From positions 61,621,225-61,685,224 of the forward strand of contig NC_044282.2 of NCBI RefSeq assembly GCF_004027225.2: DNA of 64,000 bases, written 5' to 3'. Shown here one piece after another: positions 24,293-36,420 of this stretch; position 1 is the first letter of the stretch, and the number at the start of each line of letters is the position of its first letter. A program made the translations under genes and the position numbers. The notes beneath the pieces were generated by a model that did no database searches, was not told where the DNA came from, and was given only the letters and a program-made list of their open reading frames with translations. Source of the DNA: Strigops habroptila. Lineage: Eukaryota; Chordata; Aves; Psittaciformes; Psittacidae.

Positions 24293-24678
24293 TGGAGGTT
24301 TCTACAGGGCAAGTCCAGTTTTACTGCAGCTGTGCTGTAATTTTACCAAGATTTAGCCCATCTGCTTGACTTCGAGGGCACAGACCTGCAATGAACTTAG
24401 GTGGGGTAACAAGTGGGCATATTTGTGGCTGTGCTATTGCAGCTGGCTGTGCATCTGTATTTCACTAGCCACGCTTGTGGGTAATTCTAGTGCACTGTGA
24501 ATCTCAAGAAAGGAGGTTTAAGCAAACCTGCTTTACCTTGTGAGCAGAGGCAGAGAAGATGCTCTCCTATAATTTAGGTGGCTCAATTCACATATGGTTG
24601 CTTGTTACACTAATGTATCTTAATTGTGCTTTCTGAGTACTGATTGTGACTCTAGCAAAAATATCGGAGGGCTTTGAC

Positions 24679-24694
24679 TCACTAGCGCTAGTGA
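24679..24694. repeat. Perfect 16-bp palindrome TCACTAGCGCTAGTGA
   Basis: Every base pairs across the centre at AGC/GCT, and the symmetry stops at both flanks. It contains a CpG in otherwise CpG-poor intron sequence and no known repeat surrounds it. It may be a dimeric factor site; no factor is assigned. Confidence 0.85.
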
Positions 24695-25520
24695 TTCATG
24701 CTGGGGTGATTTAAGAGGTTACTGTTCTCCTTTTGAATACCTTGACCCTCTGCTTGAGGTTTCTCCTTCCTAAACAAGCAGCTAAACATAGCTGTCCACC
24801 CTTCAGCTGCCAGGGTTCACCCTGTGGCAAATTAATGTCATCTGGAACGTACAGCAATTTAAGAAGAATCTTTGGCTGTGGGGAGCTCAGGGTGTTAAAT
24901 TGCCCCACTACAAATTGCCAGAATTTGATAGTCAGATCTCACCTTTTGACTGGCTGTAATGAGCAGGTATGTGACAGGTAGGCTCTGGAAGCTCGAGCAG
25001 CTCCAGCACAAACTGCTGTAATTGCTGTTTAAGCTCCTATTCTAGCAGTAATTTGGGGAACGGAGGTGTGTGGGTACTTAATCCCGTTCTGCATCCCCTC
25101 CTGTGCCGGCAGCAGCTTTTGGCAGGGAAGGAAGCAAATAGCGGGAGGCAGCCACACTGCAAATTGCGGTGGCTGTATCCATCAGAGCTTGTCTGTCAGA
25201 TCCCTCAGGACATCTGACTGGGCAATGATTTTTCTGTGCCTCTGTGCCAGGCAGGAGATAACTGGCTGTTGTTTTAGTGCCAGATCGTTTACAACAGATT
25301 CTGCCTAAATTTCCTTTTGTTCCCAGAGATTTGGGAGCTTGTTCCTAAGTAGTTCTGGTGAAGTGGGCAGATTATCTTTGTTTCCACCTTTGGATGTGAC
25401 TCAAACATGGTTCAGGAGCCATGTTTGCCATTTAAAACCTGTTTATTGGTGAGTGTTTACCTCTGAATGTCTTCGGTATGGATAACATCTTTCCAACTTG
25501 CCGAATTTGAGGAAATTTGA

Positions 25521-25628
25521 GGGGAGACCTTAGAACAACCTTCCAAAACCTAAGGAGGCCTACAAGAAATCTGGGGGTTGCAACCAGGTGAGCTTTAAGG
25601 TCACTTCAACCCAAACCATTCTGATTTC
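25521..25628 (+). mobile_element. CR1 fragment with internal deletion, intron 7
   Basis: About 55 bp of the ORF-end region (GGGGAGACCTTAGAACAACC, then GCCTACAAGAAATCTGG) join directly to the last 50 bp of the 3' UTR (AGGTGAGCTTTAAGGTCAC). Around 240 bp present in full copies are missing between them. Confidence 0.8.
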
Positions 25629-27224
25629 TAAATTTACCCAGAGCTAACTGCCCTTTGTTGGCATTCTGTTACTTTTGCATTGCGTATTTTCTACTGCAAG
25701 ACCCAACTTTTAGCAGTTGAAGTGTGTGCTATTTGGAAGATGTGTAAATGAAAATCATTTTGTGAGATCCTAATCTTGTTATGGGTAGCTGTTCATCTTC
25801 TTTTGTTCCTCCTGCAGCTATGGAAAGTGATTGCCTATCCGGTTATCTGTCCTGTTCAATATTTCCACAGCATTTTCTCCTGCATGTGAAATATTCAGGT
25901 TTGTGACTGGACGTAGGTGGCTAAGGAGGGTCGATTTGAGGCAGCCATACTCGCATATTTGTGTGGATGCTGGAACCAAATATATGTTTGTCAATGGTTT
26001 ACAAGGTGGTAGTGTTTATTCATAACAGAAATTTGAGCGGCATCAGATTTAGCAATATCTGTAAATGCTATTGATCCGTATTTTATCCTGCACCACTGGA
26101 AGGGATGATGGTCCTTGCGGTCATGACATTGTCAAAGCTAAATAATGAATTTCAGTGCCTTTTTTTTGTACATTTTCAGCAAATTACTGCTGAACACCTG
26201 CCAAAGGGAATACTTTTCTCATTTTTGCTGCTTCACTGCTGTGCGTGTGTAATTCGGCAAGCATAACAAGTTCTCCAGTGACCTGCACTGACATGTTAAT
26301 GTGAGGATGGGATCTGAGTGGTCAGCTGGGATTGGTAACTGGAGATGGAATTTTATCCATGGCTTGATCACCTGTAAGAATATGAACTTGGCCTGATGAT
26401 GATATGGTTCTAGTTCAGATTGTGCTGGTGATCCACAGGTAATGCTGCAGAGAGGTGGTGTGACACGTACTAAATAAGCTTTCTGGGTTAATTTCCTTCC
26501 CGACACAGAAAGTATTACACTGATGGCTGTATTACAGGAGCATTGCCTCAGGTGCTGTTGTATTCTGGTTTTCCAAGTGGGAGAAGATCACACATTAGCT
26601 ATTGCTTTGAGCTTCATAAGGATGCGAAGGATCTTCGGCTGATACTCCCATGCCCTGGAGAGCTAATGCAGGACCTGCACTATGTATTTTCCTTCTTCCA
26701 GCAGAGATTGCTTTCCAGCCCAAATTAAAATGGGCTGGTAGAAGAGCAAGATGTGGTTTATAGTTCCCTCAGCTGTGCTGTGCTTGCCTCATTGATACTG
26801 TAAACGGAGATCCATTGCCTTTCAACAGTGCTAAATTAATTTGAAAGAAAAGTCATTTTCTAGTAACATGGTGGGTGCAGTAAGCACGGAAAAAAAAAAG
26901 GCAGGTTTAATTTTCATACTCCTATGGAAGGATGTCAAGAAGTGGTTTTCCTGGGACTGTTTTGTGAATGCTGTATTAGGCAGAGCAGAGGCTGTTTGCT
27001 TTTGAAATATGTCTTTCTGCAATGTGATGCAGCTAATGTGCTCTGGGACTTGGTGCGTCCTCATGGCCCATCAGTTTGTGAAGTCAAGTACTGAAAAGAT
27101 GAGAACTGGCAGAGCCGGGAGTGTTTTTGCAGCCTGAATTTGGTCACCCTCTGTCTGGGCTTGGATTATGCGATTACCTAATTTTCTCTTTCTGCAAAAC
27201 CTTTGCCTTGTTTGCCTCCGGAGA

Positions 27225-27540
27225 TCATAGAATCCTTGAATCCCAGGTTGGAGGGAACCTCAGGGATCATCTGGTCCAACCTCTCCTGGCAAAGCATGAC
27301 CCAGACTGGATGGCCCTGCACCCTGTCCAGCCAGAGCTTATAAGTGTCCAATGCTGGGGAGTCACCACCTCCCTGAGGAGATTATTCCAGTGGCTGATTG
27401 TTCTCATGGTGAAAAATTTTCCTTGTGTCCAACTGGACAGGAGTAATCCCCGGGAGTAACTTTTGCCCATTACCCTTTGTCTTTTCTATGTGACTCCTTG
27501 TAAAAAGTGGGTCTCTATCTTCTGTGTAGCCACCCTTTAA
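27225..27540 (-). mobile_element. CR1 of the CAAAGCATGACC type, probably interrupted
   Basis: It has TCATCTGGTCCAACCTCTCC and ATTATTCCAGTGGCTGATTG, shared with 31385-31925 and 50098-50585. It stops at CCACCCTTTAAATAG, where the next CR1 begins; ATACTGGAACATG, its expected continuation, appears beyond that copy at 27734-27746. Confidence 0.85.
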
Positions 27541-27733
27541 ATAGAATCACAGAATCATAGAATGGTTTGGGTTGGAAAGGACTTAAGATCACCTAGTTCC
27601 AACCCCCCTGCCATAGGCAGGGACACCTCACACTGAACCATGTTACCCAAGACTCCGTTCAACTTGGCCTTGAACACCGCCAGGGATGGAGCATTCACAA
27701 CTTCCTTGGGCAATCCATTCACCACCCTCACAG
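27541..27733 (-). mobile_element. CR1 of the GATCTTAAGGTCC type, nested copy
   Basis: It runs from AGAATCACAGAATCATAGAA to CACCACCCTCACAG. The 3' end is at the left. It lies head-on inside the older copy around it; see the finding on nesting. Confidence 0.85.
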
Positions 27734-30249
27734 ATACTGGAACATGCTTTTCTCTTACAGCTCTGAGGTGAGATGTGGGATAAGACAGCTCAATTCCGAT
27801 GTTTCTGTGTGCATTGGGTGCCTGATCTCCCCTTGCAGCCAGCTGAGATGTAGCCAGCAGAGCCTAGAGCAGGATCCAGCTTGTGCTGAAGCAGGCACCC
27901 GTGCTTGGTTTGCGTCTCTGGGCTCTGTTGCCTGGGCGCTGCTGTCTGCCAGCTCAATGTGGATGTTTGCATCCATGACCTGGATCCCATGCCAAGATTC
28001 TTGGCTCCATTGCAGGCTCAGGCAAGAGGACCTGTTTCCTTCTTAATTTCTGACTTCTGTCTCCTTGAGCTCCTGCTGGTTTTTGATGCAGCATAGCTTT
28101 TTGCAACATACTCCTGTTTCTTGGTTGGTTCTTGGTCCTATTCTCCTTTCCAGGTCTTTGTTTTTCCTCACCTCTAGGAAGACACAAGTGGTTGCTCACC
28201 TTTGGTTGCACTCTTTTTCTGTCTCCTTTCTGGTGTATTTGTCTTGTTGTAAGCTAGGTTGTGCCATTCGCAGGGGTTGTGGCCATGATAGGACATAGTT
28301 TGACTTCACTCCTTAGCAGGATCTTGCTCGTCAGGACCAACACCTCTTCACTGGGGTTGCAAGGGATGTCTTTGCCTAGGGATGGCACAGCTTTAAGCTA
28401 CTGTAGCAGCTAAAAACCGAAATAGTTTTCCAAAGCGATGAGCTCAATCACCATTAAAAGTTGAGTAGCTGCTGGCACCTTAGTTGGAGCTATGATGGAC
28501 AGTGAATGGAGCTGGGGAAATGGCACTGCCATTTCTTGCAGTCTACTGCAGCAAGCTTCTGCCTGAACGTGTGGTTTTACAAGCATGGAGAAGACAAGTG
28601 TATGGGTTTGTAGCCCTTTGGTTGAGGAGCTCATATTGCAGCTTTTTAGGTGAGGGACTTGCTTTGCAAGAGAACAAGATTACATAAACCATAGCTTTTC
28701 ACAGGCACTTTTGGCGGATGGATGCTTTTTATTAGCTCTGTTTATAATTTTATTGATACAATTTCTTTGTTTCCTCAAAGCAACAATCAAGCTGTTTTGT
28801 CCTTCCTCAAGCTAAATGTTTTTATCGGAGTGTTGGATGGGGGCGAGATGAATTCTGTTTAATAGGGAGGTGCAGAAACTGCAGAGCAAGGTCTTTACTG
28901 GACACTGTCTTTATGCTACAACAGCTTTTAGGAGATAGAGTTGTCAGAACTCTGTGCAGCACCACAGCGGCAGAAGTGGTTATTTTCCTCAGTAACAGCA
29001 AGAAGTGGTTGTTGAAAAGAATATGCAACTCTCCCTAGGCCACAGTCAGTCAATATCAGAGCTGAAATTAGAACTACACTTTTACAGAAATACATAAAAG
29101 TCTCACCTAGTGCTGTCTGTCTCATCAACTGCAGGAAGAAAAACTTGAACTTCAGTTTAGATTTAATACAAAAGACTGTCGTGTCATTTCTTTCATAATT
29201 GTAGATAGAAGGACTTTTTTCTCCCGAATCCCTTTTCAGTGTGCATCTATAAGTACGTATTGACTATTCCGTGGTAAACTGTTTGTATAATTAGGACCTA
29301 ATCGTTGATCATATTGATTTGGCAACAGACATTTAAATTGTTGTTCTTTCAAGTTTCCCTGAAGAAAATTGCACAGCAAAGACATGAGAAATCAAGGGCA
29401 AATCTTGGGCATCTCCTCATGCAAGTTTTATAACAGTCTTCGTTTCGCTGTGTGTAGCAGGCTGACAAGCTGCTTGTGCTTCAGTGTCACTGTGGTGGCA
29501 TGGTTTGTTGTTCATGGGATGTGTTACCTGCTTCACTACGCTTGGATAAAAAGAGAAAGGGACGTAGAGTAAAACCTGGCCTGTGGGAATAGCTGATATC
29601 GATTGCATGGTAGAGGTGGAATTTAAGTAAAGGTCAAATGATTGTACTGGAATCCACATAAGGGACAGTGAAATGGGGCTAAGAGCTACTTCTTTTTAGA
29701 TTTTATATTGCTTGGCAAAAAGATACCGGAAGGCAAAACTGACCAAAATGAAATATTAACCAAAGGCAGCCTAAAGCCGCCTGCTTTTCTCTCCTTGAAA
29801 GACCGTGCGGGTGAAGGCCACGGTGCTGCACAGAACCAGTGCTTAAAGCAAAGAGTAGGACTCTCTATTTGGTGTTTATCCTGGAATATTGGCCAGAAAT
29901 CCCCAAACTGTTACTGAGAAATGCATTTGATGGTTTCTAAAACTTCAGAGCTTAAAGCATCTCCAATTTTTTCTCATTGTGCTGAGCATATTTTTTCCCA
30001 AGCTTTTATTTTGCACCATAAACTGACAAATGAGTTTGAAAATAATACTGCTTGGTGTTGATAAACCTCATGGGGGGGCTTTTTCCCCACTTCAGAAGTG
30101 ACCTGTGTGGTTTTGGTAGCCTGGGAGGGCATGTAATTACTTGTAAAGTATTTTTTTTTTCCCTTAAATAGGAGAGGGGCTGCTATTTGGCACAAGAAGT
30201 CTTACTCTCCTTTGTAGCAAGGCCAGAGCTTCAAGCTTCTGGCCATCTG

Positions 30250-30318
30250 AATCATGGAATCATACAATGGTTTGGGTTGAAAGGACCTTAAAGCTCTTCT
30301 AGTTCCAGCCCCCCTGGG
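30250..30318 (-). mobile_element. CR1 3' end, 69 bp
   Basis: AATCATGGAATCATACAATG and GTTTGGGTTGAAAGGACC, then similarity stops after CAGCCCCCCTGG. It is only 150 bp from the next copy in the same orientation. Confidence 0.82.
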
Positions 30319-30464
30319 TTCTACAATGAAGGGAATAGAAAGCAACCTAATAATTATTGTTATGCTGCCATGTAATTCAGCAGTGCCTTCACGCTGTGTT
30401 CAGTTCTTTTTAAAAACAAGGGGAAGAGGGAGAAATGAAATGATACTGTGGAACTGGGGAAAGA

Positions 30465-31304
30465 TCATAGAATCATAGAATCGTAAGGGTTGGAAAGGAC
30501 CTTAAGATCATCTAGTTCCAACCCCCCTGCCATGGGCAGGGACACCTTGCGCTAAACCACGTGGCTCAAGGCTCTGTCCAACCTGGCCTTGAACACCGCC
30601 AGGGATGGAGCATCCACAACCTCCCTGGGCAACCCATTCCAGTGCTTCACCACCCTCACTGTAAAGAACTTCTTCCTTATATCTAATCTAAACTTCCCCT
30701 GTTTAAGTTTGAAGCCATTACCCCTTGTCCTACCACTACAGTCCCTAAGGAAGAGTCCCTCCCCAGCATCCTTGTAGACCCCCTTCAGATACTGGAAGGC
30801 TGCTATGAGGTCTCCACGCAGCTTCTCTTCTCCAGGCTGAACAGCCCCAACTCTCTCAGCCTGTCTTCATATGGGAGGTGCTCCAGCCCTCTTATCATCC
30901 TCGTGGCCCTCCTCTGGACTTGCTCCAACAGCTCCATGTCCTTTTTATGTTGAGGACACCAGAACTGTACACAGTACTCCAAGTGAGGTGTCACGAGAGC
31001 AGAGTAGAGGGGCAGGATCACCTCCTTCGACCTGCTGGTCACGCTTCTTTTGATGCAGCCCAGGACACGGTTGGCTTTCTGGGCTGCAAGCGCACACTGC
31101 AGCCGGCTCATGTTAAGCTTCTCGTCAACCAACACCCCAAAGTCCTTCTCTGCAGGGCTGCTCTGAATCTCTTCTCCACCCAACCTGTAGCTGTGCCTGG
31201 GATTGCCCTGACCCAGGTGTAGGACCTTACACTTGGCTTGGTTAAACTTCATAAGGTTGGCATCGGCCCACCTCACAAACGTGTCAAGGTCCCTCTGGAT
31301 GGCA
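30465..31304 (-). mobile_element. CR1, 840 bp, best-preserved coding remnant
   Basis: The minus strand from 31387 down to 30803 is open for 194 codons. It contains the C-terminal part of the CR1 RT polyprotein: [20 protein letters not shown], then [20 protein letters not shown] and [20 protein letters not shown]. The RT palm with its catalytic aspartates is absent, so it cannot act alone. The first 27 codons of the ORF lie in flanking sequence. Confidence 0.93.
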
Positions 31305-31384
31305 AGATATTTGAGAGTGATATGATAGAGATCTGTGAAATCCTCGGTGGTGTGGAGAAGACAAAGGATAGACATTGATTCAGT

Positions 31385-31925
31385 CATGGAATCACAGAAT
31401 CCCGGGTAGGGAGGACCTCAAGGATCATCTTGTCCAACCTCTCTTGGCCAAGCATGACCTAGACTAAGTGGCCCAGTGCCCTGTCCAGCCTGATCTTAAC
31501 AGTGAACAATGTTTGGGAGTCCACTGCTTCCCTGGGGAGGTTATTGCAGTGACTGTTCTCATTGTGATAAATTTTCCTCTTGGGTCCACTCAGAATCTCT
31601 CCAGGAGTAACTTGTGCCCATCACCCCCTCTCTTTTCCATGTGACTCCTTGTGAAAAGGGAGTCTCTGTCATCTTTGTAGCCACCCTTTACATACTGGAA
31701 CATGGGGATAAGATCTCCCTGAGCCGCCTTTTCTCCAGGCTGAACAAGCCCAGCTGTCTCAGCCTTTCGTCACACGGCTGCCCAGCCCTTGGATCATCTT
31801 TGTGGTCCTTCTCTGGACCCTCTCCAGCCTGTCCACATCTTCTTTGTGCAGCAAGGACCGAAACTGCACACAGTATTCCATGCGTGGTCTGACAAGCACT
31901 GAGTGGGACAATGACATCTTTATCT
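31385..31925 (-). mobile_element. CR1 of the CAAAGCATGACC type, 540 bp
   Basis: It begins TCATGGAATCACAGAATCCC and keeps the RT C-terminal codons (RPRMEYCVQF and the RLERVQRRTTKMIQGL region). It lies 80 bp from the previous copy in the same orientation. Confidence 0.88.
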
Positions 31926-33936
31926 TTGAAGGCAGTTCAGGGACTCTACTCTCCCTGAGCCTCGGCACAAGGAAGCTGGTAGCTTGTGATGATGCTTTTG
32001 TTCTGGGAGAAATGTGAAGACTTCGGTCTCCAAGACTGTAATTTGGCTCTGCTCAATGGGACAGGTTTGAGAAAGGCAGAGAGCTAACATAAGGGAGGAG
32101 GAGATGAGCACTCATCTATAGTAGTCTTGTCTTAGTATTCCCCCCCTCCTTTAGTTTTGACAGAGGTAGATAAAATAGAGTTTGCAACTCGGCTCCTGTT
32201 AGAGCCGTGCGTATCTGATTTTTCTGGTTTGAAATATTTCACTCTAGCATATGCTTATTCATCCTGGTGTTTTCAGTTTGCCAATAAATTGTGGCTGAAA
32301 AAACGTCGTGTTGCTGTTGCCTTGAACTTGAGGGATGGGAGCTTAGAAAATAAGCCTGCGGTGTTAGACGGTCCTGTCGCGGTTTTCTGTTCGGTGCCCT
32401 GTTTTTGCCTCTTGAGCTAAGACGGGAGCTAAGGCAGCGATTCTGGCTTTTGAAATAATTGTGCATTTATGATCCCAGCGTGGTAAGAGCAGAGCAGCTC
32501 TTGTGCATGGCTCTGTCCTGGCTGTTGTGAATGACAGGGTCCCGCCGGCAAAGCTACAGCCTCCTTGCCTGGAGGCCCTCGACATGGCATTGCTCTATGA
32601 AAGCTGTGAATGATACAAAAATAAACCAAACAACCCTCCCAGCCCACCCCCCTCTGTAGCCAACATCATTATCTCCTTGTTGTTACAGCCAGGCGTTTAA
32701 TTAGTCCACGCAAAGAGCCCTGCTCTGATTAGGCCTGAAGTGTGTTAGCATAGCTGTGTTGCTTCTGCTCGTGCTGTGCTTTTTGTTGGGAGGATTTTCA
32801 GATGTTGGATCCATTCATTGTGGTTACAACTTGGTAAACAAGTTAAGAAAGAGAGAAAACCAGTAAGTTGTGGCGTTTTGCTTCTGAATTAATACGATTT
32901 TGAGCACAGATCCTACCCTGTTTCGAAGACTAAGTGACACAGCAGGAAGATGTGTAATTATATATGACTTATCTATTAGTGGCATTTCATGAGAACAAAT
33001 ATGATTTTTTTTTCACTTTTAGCAGGTGTAAATACTGTTCGTTTATCAAAATTGGAAAATTATGTTTTAGTCAATAAATGACCTTATTTTAAGTAACTAC
33101 GTTGTTCAGTATTTGAAAACTGAACCTTGAGAAACTGGCGCTGCTAAGAAACCAAAGCAATCTTTTGTACTCCTGGTAGTAGTGATAAAGAAAACACTGA
33201 AATGTTGTAATAAAAGGGGAGCAGTTTAAAGCCAAATTACCAGTATTTGAGCATTCAGAAATACCTGCCCTGGGCAGTCATCAAACATGCAACTTTTGAA
33301 ACCTGTCAGATGAGTAAGATGCCACCTGTTTGGTTTTTACTGGCAGGAAATTGTAGATATTAAATTAATTATTGCTAACTGTGTTTTGGAGATTGGCATT
33401 GTGATAAAGCAGAGCGATGACATCAAGAAAGAGAAGATCATTTAAGTAATAGGTGATACTTGTGTATGATATTGGCAGTTTCCTCTTCAGAAAGCAATAG
33501 TTAATTTTTGTCTTAATTCCATGTGTACAGACGTCATTGCCTGTCTTGAATACCTGTAGTTGTGTCGCACCTAGGACCATGCTTCTTGGAGTCAAGGGCA
33601 CAGGAAGGTTGTTTTTTCAAGACATTAGACTTGTTTGAGATGTTTGCAGTTTTGCTTGTTGACAAAGTTAAGGCCAGGAATCTTCTGCTGAGGGCTGCTT
33701 TGGTTGCTGATTAAAATTCTTCTTTTTCCCACCCAAGCCTCCAACACTTCTCTCTTTCCACAAGACTCTAAGCTGTGCTCCTAAGGCAGGTTTGCAACTG
33801 GTTTTTTATTCCTTTTTTCCCTTGGGAATAGGCTAAGGGTAGATGGGCTGCAGTACCTTCCCCTGCCCATCTCAGTTGTGACCACTCATTGCAATGTGTG
33901 TGAATACTGAGCACTGCATTTTGTGGAAATCGCTGC

Positions 33937-33991
33937 TGTCAGATAATCCATTAATTGCAATGAATTATTGCTGTTAATGGATTATGTGACA
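33937..33991. repeat. 55-nt imperfect palindrome with TAATCC arms
   Basis: Outer arms TGTCA/TGACA, one mismatch, main arms ATAATCCATTAA/TTAATGGATTAT (12 bp exact), a 2-nt mismatch, inner arms GCAAT/ATTGC and a 5-nt loop GAATT. This gives 22 paired positions in 55 nt. TAATCC is the core for OTX/PITX/CRX-type homeodomains, present once in each arm. Confidence 0.85.
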
Positions 33992-34208
33992 TTGGTCAGA
34001 TCTGGTTGATCTGATGATCAAGTAATGTGAACATCTTCAGAATTTATTCCAACTTTACCTTTTCAGAATGTTTTTTTTTGGCTTTTGAAGTAGTGCTGGA
34101 GTGTTCTGCATGCAACTATTTGGAGACTTGGGTTGGATGAGTTGTTCTAAATCCTTCCCTTATTTCCATATAGACAGGTACATCTAAACACTTCTTGCTC
34201 TTGGTGAT

Positions 34209-34621
34209 TCATAGAATCACAGAACAGTTTGGGTTGGAAGGCACCTTAAAGCTCATCCAGTTCTAACCCCCTGCCATGGGCAGGGACACCTTCCACTAGA
34301 GCAGGTTGCTCCAAGCCCCGTCCAGCCTGGCCTTGAACACTGCCAGGGATGGGGCAGCCACAGCTTCTCTGGGCACCCTGTGCCAGCGCCTCAGCACCCT
34401 CACAGGGAACAACTTCTTCCTAAGAGCTCATCTACATCTGCCCTCTGTCAGTTTAAAGCCATTCCTCCTTGTCCTGTCCCTACAGCCCTTTGTCAGAAGC
34501 CCCTCTCCAGCTTTCTTTTTGGTCTCTTTAGGCACTGGAAGCTGCTCTAAGGTCTTCCTGGAGCCTTCGTCTTTTCCAGGCTGAACAAGCCCAGCTCTCA
34601 GCCTGTCTCCATATGAGAGGT
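34209..34621 (-). mobile_element. Young CR1, 410 bp
   Basis: It runs from TCATAGAATCACAGAACAG to GCCTGTCTCCATATGAGAGG. It is the young type with several private substitutions. Confidence 0.93.
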
Positions 34622-36269
34622 GGTTCTCTTTGTTGCTGTCTTTGAGCTTCTTGTGCTTTAACCATTTCCTGCTTCTTATGCCTTTTTCTGCTCTTTTTCC
34701 TCTCCCTTTACTTCCTGTTTGTGTACTCTTCTAGTTTGAAACATGTGAAACAGAATAATGGTTTAAAGGCATGTGATTAATGTGCTGTATGTGCACTGTG
34801 TAACCCCCCTGCTTTATTCTTACAGTTTATCTTTTCTGAGCTTGCTGGGGTGATGCAAGTCTTTTGGTGTTGTCTGGCATCCTGCCACTCTGATCCCAAC
34901 CAGGGAATTTAGAAGCTGATGTAGTATGGATTGTAAATAATTGAGTCTTTGATGTTCAGGTCTCTTAATGGATGAGACTTTTTGTCTGTAGACCAAAGTT
35001 TAATCAAGAGCAAGTAGAGGCTTTGTTGAATGAGTTGTTTTATCCCAGAACTGTGCTGTCTGTGTTTTCTCTAAGTGAGAAAGTATTTGAGACTCTACAT
35101 TAAACTGCTGTGTCTGGTGGAGAGGTAGGTGCTTTTTTGATCTAAACCCCCAGAACTTAAATAAGAGGCAGATTCTAAGAAGGTCTACTTAATGTACCAG
35201 CTTTATCTGAAAATTCAGTCAAATATTCTACAATGATTAAAATTAATAGTCTCTCCTTTCCTCCTTTCTATTTGAGGCAGTTCTGTAATCACACTGAAAA
35301 GAACTGACTTTAGAATAGTAATATCTGTGCAAATCTTAAGGTTTCTCTGTACCTAATTTCTTCCATTTGTATGGCTTAGCATCAACTTTATTTGCATAAT
35401 TCATCTCTGCGGTCAGTCTGTTATTAAAATTGCCCCACTCCCACCTTGTGCTATGCACTTGGCTTGATTTCTGATTGTTCTTTTGATTATATGGGGTTCC
35501 TCAGCACTGCTATATTACAAATAACAAATAAGACTGTTCCAGGGAAGGAGGAGAAACACTGTAAGATACTTGTTGCTGCCTGAGAAGATAAAATCCACCT
35601 CCACTCTCAGGTTCCAGAAGAAATGCACTTTGTAAATATTAATGCAAAAATGAACTTAGAAATCAGGTGTACTTGTATATATAAGGCCATCGTGGGTGTA
35701 GTTTCCAACTCGGGTTCATCTAATTTCTCAGGGCTCGCTCTCTTTTGCTTTTTTTGGTAATAGTTCTGCTTGTCTTGGTCATCACCAAGGTCGTCTTAAC
35801 CTCTTGTGTCTGAGTATCCTGAAATCACTTTCTGCAGAGCTCTAGGTATCTGCTTTTCAGGCTGTCTGCCTAGTTGGATGGAATCTGTTTCCTCTTCATA
35901 TCTGCCTTGGCTAGATATGTGCTGCAGGATATATGCTTAGATACCTGTTGTTTTTAAAGATTAAGTGAAGGCAAATCCATCATGTCCATTATCACGATAT
36001 GTCATTGTATCTGGTTAGTGAGCTTACAGGGTTGGGGTTTTTTGAGAACTTAAGTGTAATATGTATAAACTTCTGCAAGAAAATTGACCTGCTACGGTGA
36101 GGTATTTTGACATTAAAAAAGAGACTAGAACAACATGTCACGCATTTCATTGGTTTCCAAACTGGACATAGCACAAAATGATTGTCATTGACCTGAATGG
36201 TTTCTAATAGGATTCTGTTGGGTTTTGCCTCTGGGCCTACTGTTTAACGCTTGCATTAAAGTAGTGATT

Positions 36270-36420
36270 TCTAAGGGTTGGCAGGTGATACCAATATTGG
36301 AGGTGGGCAAATAAGGGATAAACCTGTATTCCATAGTGATTTGTATACGAGCAAGCTGTGTATTTTATATTTTATTATGGGAAAATGTAAAGCTGTTTTT
36401 CTAGGAATGGTGCAGGATTC
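36270..36420 (+). mobile_element. Possible ancient LINE reverse-transcriptase relic
   Basis: One frame reads AGDTNIGGG and, with roughly the right spacing, SDL and then MGKCKAVFLG. These resemble the ADDTKLGG ... RDL ... GKCKVLHLG order of CR1 RT. The match is weak and no 3' end follows, so it may be chance. Confidence 0.3.
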
